From SIG588 sp045591985 (GTDB lineage Bacteria; Bacillota; Clostridia; Oscillospirales; Acutalibacteraceae): 35,798 nt of DNA. The notes below the pieces were generated by a model that was not told where the DNA came from, did no database searches, and saw only the letters and a program-made list of their open reading frames with translations. Where the stretch lies: contig JAZNTV010000042.1 of assembly GCA_045591985.1 (NCBI GenBank), forward strand, positions 1 through 35,798, given 5' to 3'. Position 1 is the stretch's first letter, and every line of letters begins with the position of its first letter. Made by a program: the position numbers and the translations under genes. Shown piece after piece: positions 1 through 6,013 of the stretch.

Positions 1-95
1 CCTCTTGTATTTGTGTGGAGTTAGTGTTCCAAAAGCCTTCCGAAAATATGCGTTTCAAACCAGAACGCGCGTTTTTGAGAAAAGTGGCAACCAAC

Positions 96-135
96 AAAAA
101 AGCACCGCCATCCTTTTGGATAACGGTGCTTTTTC
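96..135 (-). terminator. Intrinsic terminator of the tRNA operon
   Basis: The arms AGCACCG and CGGTGCT, with an inner ATCC/GGAT pairing around a TTTT loop, form a long stem. On the minus strand it is followed by a run of six T (A at 96-101). It lies directly after the 3' end of the Trp tRNA. Because A and T runs flank both sides, it could also stop plus-strand transcripts. Confidence 0.8.
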
Positions 136-211
136 TGGCAGGGGCAGTAGGACTTGAACCCACGGCACGCGGTTTTGGAGACCGCTGCTCTACCAACTGA
201 GCTATGCCCCT
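136..211 (-). tRNA. tRNA-Trp (anticodon CCA)
   Basis: Read on the minus strand this is a full 76-nt cloverleaf. The acceptor AGGGGCA pairs with TGCCCCT, the discriminator is G, and the CCA tail is encoded. The D arm (GCTCAGTTGGTAGAGC), the anticodon loop CTCCAAA (anticodon CCA) and the T loop GTTCAAGTC are all normal. CCA reads UGG, hence tryptophan. It is the second gene of a two-tRNA operon whose promoter lies at 378-406. Confidence 0.95.
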
Positions 212-232
212 ATGTATGAAATTGGGGAGTGG

Positions 233-256
233 GCCGCCGGAGTTGCGGCCGGCGGC
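233..256 (-). other. GC-rich hairpin between the two tRNAs
   Basis: The arms GCCGCCGG (233-240) and CCGGCGGC (249-256) are perfect 8-bp complements around an 8-nt loop. There is no T run on either side, so it is unlikely to be a terminator. It may serve as a spacer structure during processing of the dicistronic tRNA precursor. That role is inference. Confidence 0.45.
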
Positions 257-268
257 TCCGATCCCTTT

Positions 269-345
269 TGGTGGGCCTTCAGGGACTCGAACCCGGGACT
301 GACCGGTTATGAGCCGGCTACTCTAACCAACTGAGTTAAAGGCCC
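269..345 (-). tRNA. tRNA with CAU anticodon (elongator Met or Ile2)
   Basis: This is a 77-nt cloverleaf on the minus strand. The acceptor GGGCCTT pairs with AAGGCCC, the discriminator is A, and CCA is encoded. The D arm contains ACTCAGTTGGTTAGAGT, the anticodon loop is CTCATAA (anticodon CAT), and the T loop is GTTCGAGTC. The 5' end is fully paired, unlike an initiator tRNA, so it is elongator Met or the Ile tRNA whose C34 is changed to lysidine. The sequence alone does not settle which. It is the first gene of the tRNA operon. Confidence 0.9.
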
Positions 346-377
346 GTGTGACCGCCGTTCTTTTCGGCACGAGTAGC

Positions 378-406
378 ATTATAACGCGTTTCATGCCGTT
401 TGTCAA
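378..406 (-). promoter_or_regulatory. Consensus sigma-A promoter of the tRNA operon
   Basis: On the minus strand there is a perfect TTGACA (-35, 401-406), a 17-bp spacer and a perfect TATAAT (-10, 378-383), about 30 bp before the CAU tRNA. A full-consensus promoter is typical of stable RNA genes. Confidence 0.92.
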
Positions 407-419
407 GCAAAATTTACAC

Positions 420-638
420 TTATTCCAACGAAAATTCTTCTGCTGTGTGTGCGGCCTGTTTCGGCGTGCGGCGGGGGATGCGTTTGAGCGGATCGTATTC
501 ATACTTGCGGCAACGCTCATACAAAGGCATGGCGCCGCGACGAGGGCAAAGAACCACCTTGCCATCGAACGACCGCTGTCCGTGTACACAAGTCTCGCAT
601 GCCGGCGTGACGTGATTGCCGTATAGTTTTTGGCGCAT
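420..638 (-). CDS. Small four-cysteine protein, function unknown
   Basis: A 72-aa protein with Cys14-x2-Cys17, Cys31 and Cys43, a pattern that could bind zinc or an iron-sulfur cluster. A basic segment follows (CRKYEYDPLKR), then a polar tail. I recall similar short cysteine proteins ending in a DPLKR-type motif in other gut Clostridia, but I know of no function. The ATG at 636-638 has a good AGAAGGAG ribosome site about 8 nt before it. It lies 15 bp after the DUF1653 gene on the same strand, so the two are probably cotranscribed from the promoter at 901-929. The tRNA promoter starts right behind its stop. Confidence 0.7.
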   Translation of the reverse strand: MRQKLYGNHVTPACETCVHGQRSFDGKVVLCPRRGAMPLYERCRKYEYDPLKRIPRRTPKQAAHTAEEFSLE

Positions 639-653
639 CCGAATCCACTCCTT

Positions 654-869
654 CTATTCTCCGATATACGTAAAACGCGGGAAGACGTTTCCGTCCCGTT
701 CGACCATTTCCGTCCACATGGCGGCAGGGCGTACCCACACATCACCGTTACCGTATAACGCTTGGTATACCACCATCGGCTCGAGTGTTTCGGAATGGGC
801 GGCAACGGCCAGTACGCGGTAATCTCTACCCTTGAAATGGCGCCAGATCCCGCAGGGAATTGTATCCAC
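654..869 (-). CDS. DUF1653 domain protein
   Basis: A 71-aa protein that is a single DUF1653 domain. The family pattern is clear: GIWRHFKGRDYRVL near the N-terminus, then HSETLEPMVVYQALYG, WVRP and VERDG. The family is small, soluble and of unknown biochemical role. I chose GTG at 867-869 because GGGAG lies 9 nt before it and the resulting N-terminus fits the family. A TTG at 876-878 would add three residues but sits directly on the GGGAG. It is the first gene of a two-gene minus-strand operon with the four-cysteine protein. Confidence 0.85.
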   Translation of the reverse strand: MDTIPCGIWRHFKGRDYRVLAVAAHSETLEPMVVYQALYGNGDVWVRPAAMWTEMVERDGNVFPRFTYIGE

Positions 870-900
870 TTTCCTCAACTCCCGAAGTTGTTATTTTCTC

Positions 901-929
901 ATTATAACAGAACGGCGATAAAAAAGCAA
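901..929 (-). promoter_or_regulatory. Sigma-A promoter for the DUF1653 operon
   Basis: On the minus strand: TTGCTT (924-929), 17-bp spacer, perfect TATAAT (901-906). The -10 box lies about 30 bp before the GTG start of the DUF1653 gene. It fires away from gap. Confidence 0.8.
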
Positions 930-1060
930 TCCGTTTGCGAAAAAAAGTGGTTATTGCCGTCGATCGGCGAAAAAGGCGTGGGCGAAATGTATGGTATTGC
1001 GTTCATTTTGAAAAAGTTTTTGGACAAGTAAACAAACTGTAAAATCTTCGAAAAAACGAC

Positions 1061-1089
1061 TTGAAAAATTTAACAAGATGGGGTATTAT
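1061..1089 (+). promoter_or_regulatory. Sigma-A promoter for gap
   Basis: TTGAAA (1061-1066), 17-bp spacer, TATTAT (1084-1089). It is followed 20 bp later by a GGAGG ribosome site and the gap ATG. The leader is too short to hold a riboswitch. Confidence 0.8.
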
Positions 1090-1125
1090 ATTCTCAAGTT
1101 TGAAATTATTGGAGGTTGAATCATT

Positions 1126-2142
1126 ATGTCCGTTAAAGTAGCTATCAATGGTTTTGGCCGCATCGGTCGTTTGGCGTTCCGCCAGATGTTCGGTGCCGAA
1201 GGGTACGAACTGGTCGCGATCAACGACCTGACCAAGCCCAGCATGTTGGCTCACCTGCTGAAATATGACACCGCTCAGGGCCGTTACGACGGTCACACGG
1301 TGGTTGCTGACGACGAAGCCGGCACCATCACTGTGGACGGCAAGGAACTGAAGATCTATGCCGAGAAGAACGCGGCGGATCTGCCGTGGGGCGAACTCGG
1401 TGTGGACGTTGTCCTCGAGTGCACCGGTTTCTACTGCTCGAAGGAAAAGAGCCAGGCTCACATCGATGCCGGCGCGAAGAAGGTTGTTATCTCCGCTCCT
1501 GCGGGCAACGATCTGAAGACCATCGTGTTCAGCGTGAACGAAAAGAACCTGACCAAGGAAGACACCATCATCTCGGCTGCTTCCTGCACCACCAACTGCC
1601 TCGCTCCCATGGCGAAGGCTTTGAACGACTATGCCGAAATCCAGAGCGGTATCATGACCACCGTGCATGCGTACACCGGTGATCAGATGATCCTGGACGG
1701 CCCGCACCGCAAGGGCGACCTGCGTCGTGCTCGCGCCGGTGCGCAGAACATCGTTCCCAACTCCACCGGTGCTGCGAAGGCGATCGGTCTGGTTATCCCC
1801 GAATTGAACGGCAAGCTGATCGGTTCCGCTCAGCGTGTTCCCACCTGCACCGGCTCCACCACCATCCTCGTGGCGGTCGTGAAGGGTAAGGATATCACCA
1901 AGGAAGGCATCAACGCGGCGATGAAGGCGGCTGCTTCCGAGTCCTTCGGTTACAACGAAGATCAGATCGTGTCCTCCGACGTGATCGGCATTCGTTACGG
2001 TTCGCTGTTTGATGCGACTCAGACGATGGTGGCGAAGATCGATGACGACACCTATCAGGTGCAGGTCGTGTCGTGGTACGACAACGAGAACTCCTACACC
2101 AGCCAGATGGTGCGCACCATCAAATACTTCGCGGAACTGTAA
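1126..2142 (+). CDS. gap: Glyceraldehyde-3-phosphate dehydrogenase, type I
   Basis: Cytosolic glycolytic enzyme that oxidises and phosphorylates glyceraldehyde-3-phosphate to 1,3-bisphosphoglycerate with NAD as acceptor. At 338 aa it has the normal family length. The N-terminal Rossmann motif INGFGRIGRLAFRQ and the active-site segment SAASCTTNCLAP (catalytic Cys154) are intact, as is the C-terminal WYDNENSYTSQM. The strong GGAGG lies 10 nt before the ATG. Codon use is strongly biased (nearly all Lys AAG, Asn AAC), as expected for a highly expressed gene. It is a single-gene unit between its own promoter and the hairpin at 2156-2189. Confidence 0.98.
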   Translation: MSVKVAINGFGRIGRLAFRQMFGAEGYELVAINDLTKPSMLAHLLKYDTAQGRYDGHTVVADDEAGTITVDGKELKIYAEKNAADLPWGELGVDVVLECTGFYCSKEKSQAHIDAGAKKVVISAPAGNDLKTIVFSVNEKNLTKEDTIISAASCTTNCLAPMAKALNDYAEIQSGIMTTVHAYTGDQMILDGPHRKGDLRRARAGAQNIVPNSTGAAKAIGLVIPELNGKLIGSAQRVPTCTGSTTILVAVVKGKDITKEGINAAMKAAASESFGYNEDQIVSSDVIGIRYGSLFDATQTMVAKIDDDTYQVQVVSWYDNENSYTSQMVRTIKYFAEL

Positions 2143-2155
2143 GTTTCGTAACAAT

Positions 2156-2202
2156 CAATGGCGCTGTTCCGCAAGGGGCAGCGCCATTGTTGCTTGGATT
2201 TT
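2156..2202 (+). terminator. Hairpin after gap, probable terminator
   Basis: An 11-bp perfect stem (CAATGGCGCTG at 2156-2166 with CAGCGCCATTG at 2179-2189) is followed by a modest T-rich tail ending in ATTTT. The T tract is weaker than in the other terminators of this window, so some read-through into the VanZ-like gene is likely. No separate promoter is obvious for that gene. Confidence 0.65.
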
Positions 2203-2214
2203 GAGGTGTGTAGT

Positions 2215-2709
2215 ATGAGAAAGACTTGGTGGCGTTGGGCGCTCGTTCTCGCGTGGGTCGTGGTGATATCGTTGTTTTCTGCGCAAACGGGGGAGGAGTC
2301 GGGGCGCCTCAGCGGCGGCATTACGCAATGGTTTGTGGAACAGATAACTCCCAACTGGCACACCTTGAGTGAGGTCGCGCGGGAAGAATTGCTTTCAACG
2401 TGGCGTTTTGTTATCCGAAAAGGGGCGCATATGACGGAGTTTGCCGTGCTCGGCATGTTGCTTTTTAATGCATGGTCGGGTGTGCACACGCGCTCACTTC
2501 GTCGTCGCGCGACGCTGGCGGCGGCAGGGTGCTTTTTGGTGGCGGTTCTGGACGAGACCCACCAAGCGTTTGTTCCCGCGCGCGGCCCTTCGTTGAGAGA
2601 TGTTTTTATTGATTTTACCGGTGCGCTGTTGGGCATACTTTTGCTGTGGTTGCTGATCGTTATTCTGAAAAAACGAGCCGCAAGAAAAGAAACACGCGCT
2701 TTTTCTTGA
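2215..2709 (+). CDS. VanZ-like integral membrane protein
   Basis: A 164-aa VanZ-family protein. VanZ itself gives low-level teicoplanin resistance, but the many stand-alone chromosomal homologues have no settled role. Hydrophobic segments lie near residues 7-22, 71-90, 98-112 and 137-155. The family signatures RKGAHMTEFAVLG and DETHQAFVPARGPSLRDVF are present. I chose the ATG at 2215, with GAGGTG 6 nt upstream. An in-frame ATG at 2158 would place the start inside the gap terminator stem. The gene probably relies on read-through from gap, since a new promoter begins at its end. Confidence 0.87.
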   Translation: MRKTWWRWALVLAWVVVISLFSAQTGEESGRLSGGITQWFVEQITPNWHTLSEVAREELLSTWRFVIRKGAHMTEFAVLGMLLFNAWSGVHTRSLRRRATLAAAGCFLVAVLDETHQAFVPARGPSLRDVFIDFTGALLGILLLWLLIVILKKRAARKETRAFS

Positions 2710-2734
2710 CTTTATTGATATTTTCGCGTACAAT
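2706..2734 (+). promoter_or_regulatory. Sigma-A promoter for the proC-rsmD-coaD operon
   Basis: TTGACT (2706-2711), 17-bp spacer, TACAAT (2729-2734). The -35 box overlaps the stop codon of the VanZ-like gene. The proC start is 35 bp downstream. Confidence 0.85.
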
Positions 2735-2769
2735 ATAAAAGTGGTAGAAAGAAAAGCGAGGCGAAAGAT

Positions 2770-3564
2770 ATGAAAATCGGCTTTATCGGTGCCGGCAATA
2801 TGGCGGGCGCCATCGTGCGCGGTTTGATAAGCGGCGGTGTACACGGCAGTGATTTGCTGGTATATGATGTGGATACGGCCAAACAAGTCGCCTTGTTTGA
2901 AGAGTGCGGCATTTGTATGTGCGGCTCGGCAGACGAGGTGATCGATGGCGCGGAAGCGGTCGTTTTGGCGGTGAAACCGCAGGTGTTCCCGGTGCTGTTG
3001 CCGCAGTTGGCGCCGCCTTTACAAGCGGCGCGGCCGTTGGTCGTTTCGATCGCTGCCGGTAAAACGATCGCCTCGATCGAAGAGATGATCGGTGACGGTG
3101 TTGCTGTCGTGCGTGTGATGCCGAATATCAATGCCAAAGTGTCGGAGTCGATGTCGGCGTTTTGTTGCAATGCATTGGTAACGACGGCACAGCGTGAACT
3201 GGTTACACGCATCTTTGATGCCGTGGGCGAAACGGTAGAACTTTCTGAAACGCTGTTTTCGGCGTTTTCGTCGCTGGCGGGATGTTCGCCCGCGTATACG
3301 TTGCTTTATATGGACGCCTTGGCTGAGGCGGGCGTTAAATACGGCATTCCCAAAGCAATCTCGTTGAAGATCGTGGCACAGGCGGTGCTCGGCACGGCGC
3401 GCTTGTTGCAGGAAAGCGGGGAACATCCGCGTGTGCTGATCGATCAGGTCTGTTCGCCCGGCGGCACGACGATCGAAGGCGTTGCGGCGCTGCAAAAGTA
3501 TGGGTTCGAGAACGCCGTGTTGGAAGCGGCGCGTGCCAGTCTGGAAAAGGATCGTATGTTATGA
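2770..3564 (+). CDS. proC: Pyrroline-5-carboxylate reductase
   Basis: Catalyses the last step of proline synthesis, NAD(P)H-dependent reduction of pyrroline-5-carboxylate, in the cytosol. The 264-aa length is typical. The dinucleotide-binding start MKIGFIGAGNMAGAIVRGL, the segment VVRVMPNINAKV and the dimer-domain signature SPGGTTIEGVAALQ are all intact. GAGG lies 8 nt before the ATG. It opens an operon with rsmD, coaD and a coiled-coil gene. Its stop overlaps the rsmD start (ATGA), implying translational coupling. No other proline gene is in the window. Confidence 0.96.
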   Translation: MKIGFIGAGNMAGAIVRGLISGGVHGSDLLVYDVDTAKQVALFEECGICMCGSADEVIDGAEAVVLAVKPQVFPVLLPQLAPPLQAARPLVVSIAAGKTIASIEEMIGDGVAVVRVMPNINAKVSESMSAFCCNALVTTAQRELVTRIFDAVGETVELSETLFSAFSSLAGCSPAYTLLYMDALAEAGVKYGIPKAISLKIVAQAVLGTARLLQESGEHPRVLIDQVCSPGGTTIEGVAALQKYGFENAVLEAARASLEKDRML

Positions 3565-4094
3565 TGAAGGTGATTACCGGTACCTTGCGCGGGCGCACGG
3601 TGCAAACACTGGACGGTGAGGCCACCCGTCCGACCACGCAACGTGTAAAAGAGGCGTTGTTCAGTGCCATACAGTTCGACATTGAGGGACGCCGTGTATT
3701 GGATGCATTCGCCGGATCGGGTCAGCTGGGCATTGAGGCGATCAGTCGCGGTGCCGCTTCTTGTGTGTTTGTGGATAACAGCCGTGAGGCGGCCGATATA
3801 GTGCGGAAGAATACAACGGCACTGGGGATCGGCGGCGTCAGCACGGTATTGTGTCAGGATACCATGCAGTTTTTGGCGCGTACCACCGAACGGTTTGACA
3901 TTGTGTTTTTGGATCCGCCGTATGCTGCCGGTTTGTTGGAAGAGGCCTTGACGGCGGCCGCGCGTCTTTTGAATGCGGGCGGTTTTGTGGTGTGCGAAAG
4001 CGATGAACGGGCCGTGTTGCCCGAAACGGTGGAGCATTTGACGTTGTATCGTTCCTATCGATACAGCCATGTGAAACTGTGGGTCTATCGCTGA
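3561..4094 (+). CDS. rsmD: 16S rRNA (guanine-966-N2)-methyltransferase
   Basis: SAM-dependent methylation of G966 of 16S rRNA on the small subunit. The 177-aa protein opens with MKVITGTLRGR and the substrate segment RPTTQRVKEALFSAI. It then has the SAM-binding motif VLDAFAGSGQLGIEAISRGA and the catalytic DPPY around Asp118. Length is normal. The first ATG overlaps the proC stop. rsmD next to coaD is a widespread arrangement in Gram-positive bacteria, which supports the call. Confidence 0.95.
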   Translation: MMKVITGTLRGRTVQTLDGEATRPTTQRVKEALFSAIQFDIEGRRVLDAFAGSGQLGIEAISRGAASCVFVDNSREAADIVRKNTTALGIGGVSTVLCQDTMQFLARTTERFDIVFLDPPYAAGLLEEALTAAARLLNAGGFVVCESDERAVLPETVEHLTLYRSYRYSHVKLWVYR

Positions 4095-4108
4095 CAGGAG
4101 GAATGTAT

Positions 4109-4600
4109 ATGCGTCTGGCGATTTGTCCGGGAAGTTTTGATCCGGTGACAAACGGACATTTGGATGTAATTCAGCGTGCCGCCCGCTTGTTTGATCAAGT
4201 GGTGGTGTTGGTTGCGGTGAATGCCGGAAAACACGCTATGTTCACAGCCGAAGAGCGTTGTGAGATGCTTTGCCGCGCAACGGCGCATCTGTCAAACGTG
4301 GAAGTGGCGGCATACAACGGGTTGCTTGCGGATTATGCGCGCGAACGTAATGCGGCGGCTATCGTTAAAGGGTTGCGCGCTATGTCGGATTTTGAATATG
4401 AATTTCAGATGGCACTTACCAATCGCAAGTTGAACGATGAGGTGGAAACGGTGTTTTTGACCACCTCTACGGAATATATGTATCTTTCGTCCAGCTTGGT
4501 GAAAGAGGTCGCTCGCCTCGGCGGCGATATTTCGGAATTTGTTCCCCCTTGTGTTGTAAATGACATTTTAAATAAAGTAGAAAGGAACGAAAAAGCATGA
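4109..4600 (+). CDS. coaD: Phosphopantetheine adenylyltransferase
   Basis: Transfers AMP from ATP to 4'-phosphopantetheine, the penultimate step of coenzyme A synthesis. The 163-aa protein has the nucleotidyltransferase motif GSFDPVTNGHLDVI at its N-terminus, VKGLRAMSDFEYE in the middle and the YLSSSLVKEV motif near the C-terminus. I chose ATG 4109 because AGGAGG ends 7 nt before it. An ATG two codons earlier is only 1 nt from the ribosome site. The stop overlaps the next ATG (ATGA), so the coiled-coil protein is translationally coupled. Confidence 0.96.
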   Translation: MRLAICPGSFDPVTNGHLDVIQRAARLFDQVVVLVAVNAGKHAMFTAEERCEMLCRATAHLSNVEVAAYNGLLADYARERNAAAIVKGLRAMSDFEYEFQMALTNRKLNDEVETVFLTTSTEYMYLSSSLVKEVARLGGDISEFVPPCVVNDILNKVERNEKA

Positions 4601-5070
4601 CTGTTGATGTGATCTTGGAAGAATTGGATGAAATGATCGATAAGGCGTTACGTCTGCCGCTGTCCGGAGGTAAGTGCCTTCTGCCTGCCGATCAACTGCG
4701 TGAATGCGTGGAGGGCTTGCGTGCCAAAATGCCGACCGAAGTGAAGCAGGCGAAGGCGATCGTGAACGATCGCGCGGAGATCATTGCCACCGCCCGTAAG
4801 GAAGCGGAAGGGATTGTGCGCACGGCGGAAGAACGTGCACGTCGCTTGGTGCAGGAGGAAGAGATCGTGCGTCAAGCGCAGGAGAAATCCACCGAAATGT
4901 TAGCACAGGCCCAACAAAAGGCGCGCGAAATGCGTCGCAGTGCGTTTGAATATTCGGAGGATATGCTTAAACGCACCGAAGAAGCCTTGGCACAGCGTTT
5001 GACCGAAGTGCGCGGCGTACGTCAGTCGCTTCGCAATCCGCAATCGGCCATCCAAGGAAACGAAGAATAA
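4597..5070 (+). CDS. Coiled-coil protein coupled to coaD, function unknown
   Basis: A 157-aa soluble protein. The N-terminal 50 residues include LPLSGGKCLLPADQLRE. From about residue 55 to 140 the sequence is an almost unbroken, charged, alanine-rich helix (KEAEGIVRTAEERARRLVQ and similar) expected to form a coiled coil, resembling ATP synthase b or DivIVA-type helices. There is no membrane segment. Similar proteins are often found behind coaD in Clostridia and are annotated as ATPase-like or hypothetical; I do not know a demonstrated role. It overlaps coaD by 4 bp and is followed by a terminator, so it closes this operon. Confidence 0.8.
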   Translation: MTVDVILEELDEMIDKALRLPLSGGKCLLPADQLRECVEGLRAKMPTEVKQAKAIVNDRAEIIATARKEAEGIVRTAEERARRLVQEEEIVRQAQEKSTEMLAQAQQKAREMRRSAFEYSEDMLKRTEEALAQRLTEVRGVRQSLRNPQSAIQGNEE

Positions 5071-5074
5071 CATG

Positions 5075-5112
5075 CGACGGAGGAAGTCTTCGGATTTTCT
5101 CCGTCGTTTTCT
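5075..5112 (+). terminator. Intrinsic terminator of the proC-coaD operon
   Basis: CGACGGAG (5075-5082) pairs with CTCCGTCG (5099-5106), followed by TTTTC. It lies 5 bp after the stop of the coiled-coil gene. Confidence 0.85.
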
Positions 5113-5172
5113 ATAAAAACCAAAAAATCTTAAAAAAACTCCATTTTCCCTCTTCTTTTTTTCGGGATAGTG

Positions 5173-5181
5173 TGATATACT
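5173..5181 (+). promoter_or_regulatory. Extended -10 promoter for rlmB
   Basis: TG-n-TATACT forms an extended -10 element at 5173-5181. The region 17 bp upstream (5153-5158) has no good -35 box, as extended -10 promoters tolerate. The leader then contains a small perfect stem, CCGACC-TTC-GGTCGG (5203-5217), just before the AAAGGGA ribosome site. It may tune translation, but that is inference. Confidence 0.6.
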
Positions 5182-5231
5182 GATGCATATATATCTACAT
5201 AGCCGACCTTCGGTCGGGAAAGGGAACCGAT

Positions 5232-6008
5232 ATGCGGACAGAAGAAGGAATAGGGCGCACGGAAGACGTGATCAGCGGTCGTAATGCGGTGGCGGAAGCA
5301 CTGCGTGCGGGTCGTCCGATCGATAGTGTACTGGTGGCGCGCGGAAATCGAACGGGGAGCATCGGTGTGTTGATCGCCAAATGTCGGGAGGCCGGTATTC
5401 CCGTAAAGGATGCCGACCCGCGTAAACTGGAGGCGATGGGCGGGCCGAACCATCAGGGAATCATTGCACTGGCGGCGTGTAAAGAATATGCCACGGTGGA
5501 GGATTTGTTTGCCCGTGCCGCGGAAAGCGGGGAAGAACCGCTGTTTATCGTGTGTGACGAAGTGGAAGATCCGCATAATCTGGGGGCTATCGTGCGTACC
5601 GCCGAGGCGGTGGGTGCCCATGGTGTGATCGTGCCGAAACGTCGTTCGGTGGGGCTTACTTCTACGGTATATAAGGCTTCGGCGGGGGCTGTGGAATATA
5701 TGCCCGTTGCCCGTGTGACCAACCTTGTGGATACCCTGCGTGATTTGAAAAAACGCGGTGTGTGGGTATATGGCCTGGATATGGACGGCGAATCGTACGA
5801 TAAGACCGATCTTACGGGGGCGGCGGCGTTGGTCGTCGGCGCGGAAGGCAACGGTATCGGTCGTCTGGTGCGTTCGGAATGTGATGTGATCGTGTCGTTG
5901 CCGATGCGCGGTAAGATTTCTTCGCTGAATGCGTCGGTTGCATGCGGTATTTTGATGTATGAAGCGGTACGGCAACGTATGGCCAAAGGAAACAACAAGG
6001 GGAAGTGA
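5232..6008 (+). CDS. rlmB: TrmH/RlmB-family 23S rRNA 2'-O-methyltransferase
   Basis: A 258-aa SPOUT-family 2'-O-ribose methyltransferase, group 3 TrmH type. The Escherichia coli relative methylates G2251 of 23S rRNA. The N-terminal substrate-binding domain begins DVISGRNAVAEALRAGRPI. The SPOUT domain shows the three family motifs: NLGAIVRTAEAVGAHGVI, LVVGAEGNGIGRLV and SLPMRGKISSLNASVACGIL. Together they form the knotted SAM site. The exact nucleotide modified is inferred from the family. It is transcribed with the P-type ATPase-like gene 5 bp downstream. Confidence 0.9.
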   Translation: MRTEEGIGRTEDVISGRNAVAEALRAGRPIDSVLVARGNRTGSIGVLIAKCREAGIPVKDADPRKLEAMGGPNHQGIIALAACKEYATVEDLFARAAESGEEPLFIVCDEVEDPHNLGAIVRTAEAVGAHGVIVPKRRSVGLTSTVYKASAGAVEYMPVARVTNLVDTLRDLKKRGVWVYGLDMDGESYDKTDLTGAAALVVGAEGNGIGRLVRSECDVIVSLPMRGKISSLNASVACGILMYEAVRQRMAKGNNKGK

Positions 6009-6013
6009 GCGGA

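Noticed and set aside
15..200. 61-aa plus-strand open frame at the window start
   Set aside because: It runs through the tRNA terminator and into the Trp tRNA gene; no ribosome site or motif.
1003..2154. 383-aa open frame antisense to gap
   Set aside because: The gap gene on the other strand is unambiguous; the antisense frame arises from its biased codons and runs through its promoter.
2158..2214. Upstream start for the VanZ-like gene
   Set aside because: The ATG lies within the gap terminator stem and has no ribosome site; the ATG at 2215 has one.
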